A stretch of DNA of 6,070 nucleotides, from NCBI GenBank assembly GCA_937894535.1, contig CALBHI010000509.1, forward strand, positions 1 through 6,070, read 5' to 3'. The stretch is from an uncultured Verrucomicrobiota bacterium (GTDB taxonomy: Bacteria; Verrucomicrobiota; Kiritimatiellia; CAIVKH01). The first letter of the stretch is position 1. Each line of letters opens with the position of its first letter. This document shows positions 6,031 to 6,070 of the stretch, in pieces. A program made the position numbers and the translations under genes. A model generated the notes under the pieces. That model made no database searches, was not told where the DNA came from, and saw nothing but the letters and a program-made list of their open reading frames with translations.

Positions 6031-6070
6031 CCCGCCGGAGGTACGGGCTTGCCCGCCGGAGGTACGGGCT
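6030..6070. repeat. 21-nt tandem repeat, continuing past the window edge
   Basis: A unit starting GCCCGCCGGAGG and ending TACGGGCTT occupies 6030-6050 and repeats identically at 6051-6070, where the window stops one base short of the second unit. The core is the reverse complement of the CCTCCGGCGGGCAAG motif at 565-599. The number of further units is unknown. Confidence 0.75.

Overview
The window is GC-rich and is dominated by a minus-strand urease operon, read from right to left: ureA (gamma), ureB (beta), ureC (alpha), ureE, ureF and, after a gap of about 960 bp, ureG. The three structural genes overlap by ATGA junctions, ureE starts 7 nt after ureC and ureF starts 4 nt after ureE, so ureABCEF reads as one tightly coupled transcript. 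All urease active-site residues are present. UreE (nickel carrier), UreF and UreG (GTPase) would assemble the Ni-carbamate centre. The fourth usual accessory protein, UreD/UreH, is not encoded in the window.

The ureF-ureG gap holds a complete, co-oriented type II toxin-antitoxin module: a ribbon-helix-helix antitoxin and a VapC-like PIN-domain toxin, joined by a GTGA overlap. It appears to have its own promoter and operator. Two nearly identical 27-nt direct repeats flank it, each a perfect 7-bp hairpin preceded by GTAG on the minus strand, like REP elements mobilised by RAYT transposases. One of them abuts the Shine-Dalgarno sequence of ureG.

Region by region: 1-261 is the C-terminal end of an unidentified plus-strand gene with a polyproline stretch. 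262-776 is non-coding and repeat-rich: a terminator-like hairpin, an ACGCGRAT array, and a ~100-nt unit present twice, each copy with a CGATAG hexamer array and a hairpin whose arms differ in sequence but still pair. 777-1400 is ureG; 1412-2193 is the REP-flanked toxin-antitoxin block; 2194-2362 is intergenic with one hairpin; 2363-5896 is ureFECBA. 5897-6070 holds the presumed urease promoter and two tandem arrays, one running off the right end. A short core, CCCGCCGGAGG, recurs in the non-coding parts on both sides of the operon.

The high GC content, abundant dispersed intergenic repeats and small RHH/PIN module suggest a free-living environmental bacterium. The repeat style reminds me of Verrucomicrobiota, but this is only an impression; some Proteobacteria would also fit. 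I see no tRNA, rRNA, CRISPR array or transposase gene.
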